Shown here: piece after piece, positions 59,871 to 64,000 of the stretch | How positions within the stretch are numbered: position 1 is the first letter of the stretch | Layout of the letters: each line of letters starts with the position of its first letter | NCBI RefSeq assembly: GCF_963259705.1 | Contig: NC_081848.1 | Coordinates: 51,483,408-51,547,407, forward strand | DNA: 64,000 nucleotides | Source: Myotis daubentonii | Taxonomy: Eukaryota; Chordata; Mammalia; Chiroptera; Vespertilionidae | Direction: 5' to 3' | Notes under the pieces: generated by a model | What the model was told of the DNA's origin: nothing | The model's input: the letters and a program-made list of their open reading frames with translations, nothing else | Database searches by the model: none | Position numbers and translations under genes: made by a program

Positions 59871-60059
59871 ATAATTTACACACATGTTTATTTCTTGCAC
59901 AGGTGCTCTGGGGACTTGTCCAGGAATGCTATGCCTCATTGGCCTGAACCAGCAACAAAAGAATTAAAATATAAATGGACTCATTTACATAATCAACCAT
60001 GATATGAGCAAAAGAACACTTGAAATATGTACCAATGAGGCTGTGATTTTTTCATTTCA

Positions 60060-60380
60060 CTTACTTTACCTCCAACTTTATTGAGGTATAATTTATAATA
60101 CAGTAAAATTCATTCTCAGTGCATAATTTGTCAAGTTTGGGCAATTGTAAATAGTTACATAATTACACCAATAATCAAGATAGGGAACATATTCATCACC
60201 CCAAAAGTTTCCCATACACCTTTGCACTTAGTCCCCTCCCCTGACTTTCAACCTCAGCAAGCTCAGGTCTGCTTTCTGTGCCTGTGAGATTTAGCCTTTT
60301 GGAGAACTTAAGTAGAATCATACAGCATATAGTTCTTTGTATTTGACTCTTTTTACTTAGCATAACAGCTTTTCACTTGA
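60060..60380. mobile_element. Old L1 (L1M) fragment
   Basis: It has ctttattgaggtataattta, acatattcatcaccccaaaa and gaatcatacagcatatagtt. I have not fixed the orientation or subfamily. Confidence 0.55.
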
Positions 60381-60957
60381 GAACGGGTCCCCTTTTTCTG
60401 GCTCTTCATATACTAGGTAATTTTAGATTGAGTATATTATTCATGTTAATGTGGAGATTCTCTATTCTGATATTTTTCTCTAATGGGTTATTTCATTTCA
60501 TTTTAGCGAGCATTTTTCTTGACTGAACTCTAACCCTGTTTCTTGGGTGGAGGCTCCAATCTCTTCCAGACCCTTTGGTCTTTAACTGAGGTACTGTGTG
60601 TCTGTTCTGTGTATGCATGGTCCAGCGGTCAGCCAGAGGCCTGAGCAGATAGAATTTGGGGAACCCCTCTCTGGCTTCCTCCCTTCCAGGACTCCCTCAC
60701 ATCCCTTTGGCAGCTGTAGTCACCCTGGACTCAATGTTCTATTTTCATGGACCCAAAATATGGCATTTTCCCCCAGCACCACCACTGGCCCATACAATAT
60801 GGCCTGCACCTGACCCCTGGCTAAAAGCAGCAGAAATGGGGCCTCATTTTCTGTAAATTCTCTCTCATGTCTGGAGAGCGACTTCCCACCAAAATCTACC
60901 TGCTTGTGTTCACTTCCCAGTGCTTCCATTTTTGTTACGTCTATTCAGTAAAATCTT

Positions 60958-61177
60958 TTTTTAAAAAAAATATATTTTTATTGATTTCAGAGAGAAATGG
61001 AGAGGGAGAGAGATAGAAACATCAATGATGAGAAAGAATCATCGATTGGCTGCCTCCTGCACACCCCAAAGTGGAGATTGAGCCCACAACCCAAGCATGT
61101 GCCCTTGACCAGAATTGAACCTGGGATCCTTCAGTCCACAGGCCGATGCTCTATTCACAGAGCCAAACAAGCCAGGG
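60958..61177 (-). mobile_element. Ves SINE, complete
   Basis: A perfect 17-base duplication, ctattcagtaaaatctt, lies at 60941-60957 and 61178-61194. Body and head complement are intact. Confidence 0.95.
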
Positions 61178-61259
61178 CTATTCAGTAAAATCTTATTCAC
61201 GTATTACTGTAAACAGAAGGCTAACTATGATGTTTTGAGGGCAAATATTAAGATGCTCA

Positions 61260-61493
61260 GTTTTTAACAGATTTTTAAAAATATATATTTTTTATTTACT
61301 TCAGAGAGGAAGGGAGATGATGAAAGGGATAGAAACATCAATGATGAAAAAGAATCATTGATCAGCTGCCTCATGCATAACCCCTACTGGGGATCTAAGC
61401 CCACAACCTAGGCATATGTCCTGACTGGGAATCGAACTGGTGGCCTCCGGGTTCATAGGCCGATGCTCAACCACTGAGCCACGCCAGCCAGGC
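61260..61493 (-). mobile_element. Ves-type SINE, other subfamily
   Basis: A 10-base duplication, aagatgctca, lies at 61250-61259 and 61494-61503. The head complement ends caaccactgagccacgccag. Confidence 0.92.
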
Positions 61494-61762
61494 AAGATGC
61501 TCATATCTTTTTTAAGGTTTTAAGTTCTTGTATGGCCTTCCCAAATTCTGTGAAATCAATATGACATCTAGTGGCTTGGTAAAGCAAGTTAGGAGTGGTT
61601 TTAATCTGTTACATCTGGATTTGGGGCTTCCTATCTGTGGAGGTGGAGTGGAGGTCAGTGGTAACAACATTTTAATATTTGACGTTTAAGAAACATTTAT
61701 TGGAAAGCAGTAACAACTAATAAAGACCTTGGCTTCAATCTGCTCATTAACAAGCAAGCAAG

Positions 61763-61890
61763 AAAGAGGGAGGGAGGGAAAGGGATGAACGGGAAAGGAA
61801 GGAAAGAGGAAAGAAAGGGAAGAAAAAGGGGGAGAAGCATGCAGCGAAGAGAGGAAAGCAGAGGAGAGGAGAAACGACGAGAAGGGGTGA
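61763..61890. repeat. Purine-rich (GGAA/GGGA) tract
   Basis: About 130 bases with almost only A and G on the + strand. Open frames rich in K, E and R here are composition artefacts. Confidence 0.85.
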
Positions 61891-63694
61891 TGGCGAGGAC
61901 ATTCCAGGAACAGGGAGTGACACAGATCCCAGAATTAGGAAGTAACCTGACAGAACAAGGAAAAGGGAGTAGCAGGAAATGTGGTTTGCTAAGTGGTCTG
62001 GCCTGAGAGAGACCCTTCATGTCATGGGGCAGAATTTAGCTTTTATCCACTAGGCCTCTGGCCATGTGAGTTTGTACTCATCAAGCGTGTCTCTGCTCAG
62101 ACGCATTCCCTGCCTTCCACCCCCTCCGCAGTGCAGGGGGCCCCACCCCTGTTGCTGGGTCAGCTGCTCCAATCAGCGGGGTATGGCTCGAATCACTGGT
62201 AGGTGATTGAGGGTGGAAAGTCGGGAGGAGCCAGGGCTTTGCCCTCCGTCTCTTTCCATTTCAGGAAGAGCAGGGCCTGTGTTTCCTTCATGGCTCTAGC
62301 TCCTATGTGAGGGACCCACAGGGTCCCAGCTTCTCCCAGTGATCTGGCCCGTGGATCTGGGAACACCACCTTATCCTTTCGCTCCTCATCCTAAAAGTGG
62401 GAGCGGCTTCCTGTTCATCTTGGGCTTTAGCTTCTCCCGCCGTCACGGTGAAACCATCTCCTTGCACCCAGTGCCCTTTGTTGGAAGCACTTGGAGTGGT
62501 TTCCATCTCCTCATTAGTGCCCAAGACACCTCTTCACTGCTCTGGCTTCCCTGGGAAGGGCTTGTCCCCTAGATACTCCTCGCACCTGCTCTATTCCTCG
62601 CCGCTGCGCATGGGGATGCACTGAATTGCCGGTGAGCGGGTGACAGCAATTGCTCCACATTCTCACTCGGGCGCATCTCTCCGGGCGGGTGGAATTCGAG
62701 AGTGAAGTTCAGCACAGTCTTTATTATAGGTCAGCGCTGCCCTTCAATATAGCCTGTTCTGTAACCAAGTTGACCTTGGAATCTCCATCTGTCTAACTCC
62801 TGAGTCTGAATTGGTTCCCAGGACGTGGCTGCTTTTCCTCCCCTCCCTCAAATTCCAACAGGAAGCAGGGGAGAGGTGAGATTTGTGCTGCTGCTGCGTT
62901 ATAGCTAAGGGAAACTGGTCCCCCCAGTCTGGCTTATTAGAAGAGGCCTCCTCTCCCCAAACATGTCCTACTAACTTTCAGTTCCTCAGGGAACTATTGA
63001 GACTATGTGATAGGCCCAGAAGCCTAAAGTCAGGAACAGGTAATAAGGACAAAAGGCCAGCTTCCTGCACGCCACACCTGCAGCTGCACAGATTTCTGCC
63101 CTCAGTAGTGCCCATCACTTGGTCTTAATATTCTGTTGTCACAATCTTGGAGTTCTTAAGAACTCCATTTTTTGCTGGACCCACCCCTCGGATTATGTAG
63201 CCGGTCCTGGTACTACCCCTTTCCTGGGGACACCGTTCAGAATGGTTGGGTGAGTCCCGGGCTCCCAAGCTCCGTGGAATTTTAAGGCCAGCAGCAGGGC
63301 CAAAGCATCAGGGAGTGCTCCAGATGGACAGCAGAGGGCAGCAAACTGCCACTGAAGAGCTTCTCTCCCTGGAGCACTAGGGGTACCAAGCAGGCTTTGG
63401 GGAAAGTGTATGTTGGAGGAAGGTGGGTGACAGAAGTAGGGAGCTGTTGGTTGCCTGTTGCTTTGTATCTTTGAAAACCAGAAGCTACCCTCCTGAGCCC
63501 CACCTCGGGCGAGGTGGCCTGTGGCACTGCTACTCCTGTGAAGCTGTCTGTCCGTGAACAGGAGCACTTCCTCAGCCCTGATAGCACACACCCCGGCAGG
63601 GACATGCGCCCACGTGCCCTCTCGCTCCTGCTAAGGGCCAGGCCGATGGCTCAGAGCCTCCCCTGGGGCCTGGGGGACCTGCATGGATTGCCTC

Positions 63695-63815
63695 TAGTCC
63701 TCAGAGCACTTTGATGTAGCGTGGCCACTGTCACACAGCTACTAGTATGAAGTGAGAAAATGTGGATTTGAACCCTGGTCTACCTACGTTCAACAAGGCC
63801 TGCTCTTTCCCTAAG
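63695..63815 (-). repeat. MIR SINE fragment
   Basis: It has gtcacacagctactagtatg and gtggatttgaaccctggtct. Confidence 0.65.
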
Positions 63816-64000
63816 TTCATTCCCCCTCCACAAAAGAAAAAAACAGGAAAACACTTTTTTTTTTTTTTTTTTTGCTTCGCTTTGTCAGTATTATGCTCAC
63901 CCTCTCCGGGCCCAGGAGGAGAAGAAAACTGGCACCCACCCACGGCCTGTGACCTGGGTTACATTCTCATCAGACAGAAAAAGGACTTTTTAAAACTGTT

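Larger units (their letters stand above)
54946..64000. other. Intergenic region downstream of TEAD1
   Basis: No exon is recognised here. In human chromosome 11p15 the next genes after TEAD1 are RASSF10 and ARNTL, and neither appears, so they would lie beyond the window if order is conserved. Repeats are listed separately. Between 61.5 and 63.7 kb there is only a purine-rich tract and unannotated low-copy sequence. Confidence 0.75.

Noticed and set aside
61785..62006. Lysine/arginine/glutamate-rich small protein
   Set aside because: It is a translation of a low-complexity purine tract.

Overview
This is mammalian nuclear DNA from a vesper bat (Vespertilionidae or a close relative). Three kinds of repeat point there together: many Ves-type tRNA-derived SINEs, HeliBat-type Helitrons, and young DNA transposons (a SPIN-like hAT, a second hAT family, a piggyBac-like MITE). 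The species cannot be fixed from the sequence alone.

The only protein-coding gene I can support is the 3' half of TEAD1 on the + strand. Four exons (11757-11930, 36768-36908, 41646-41798, 47456-47569) encode 193 residues plus the stop. They correspond to residues 234-426 of the 426-residue human protein, which is most of the YAP/TAZ-binding and auto-palmitoylation domain. Every exon is a multiple of three, starts in phase 0, and has AG/GT borders. A 3'UTR of about 7.4 kb follows and ends near an AATAAA at 54924. The earlier exons (TEA DNA-binding domain) lie upstream of the window. The TEAD1 reading shows one unexpected residue: cysteine where the family has a glycine (position 307).

Layout: 1-11756 is a TEAD1 intron holding mostly ancient repeats. 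11931-36767 is a 24.8 kb intron and the richest part. It holds a hAT transposase relic, a 200-base assembly gap, a retroposed LTR-initiated transcript, two HeliBats joined head to tail, a SPIN-like hAT, a non-autonomous betaretrovirus-like provirus with two 820-bp LTRs that look identical, a SINE carrying a templated insertion, a candidate solo LTR, Tigger elements and another HeliBat. 36909-41645 holds a piggyBac-like MITE and an old antisense L1. 41799-47455 holds small old repeats. 47570-54945 is the 3'UTR and has no recognisable SINE. 54946-64000 is downstream intergenic DNA with a processed RPLP1 pseudogene, SINEs and a hAT element that carries a piece of non-LTR retrotransposon coding sequence.

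The window contains no new multi-gene system. Its interest lies in the mobile elements: a very recent ERV insertion antisense inside TEAD1, an LTR-driven RNA copied by LINE machinery, a Helitron concatemer, a DNA transposon with retrotransposon cargo, and the TEAD1 substitution.
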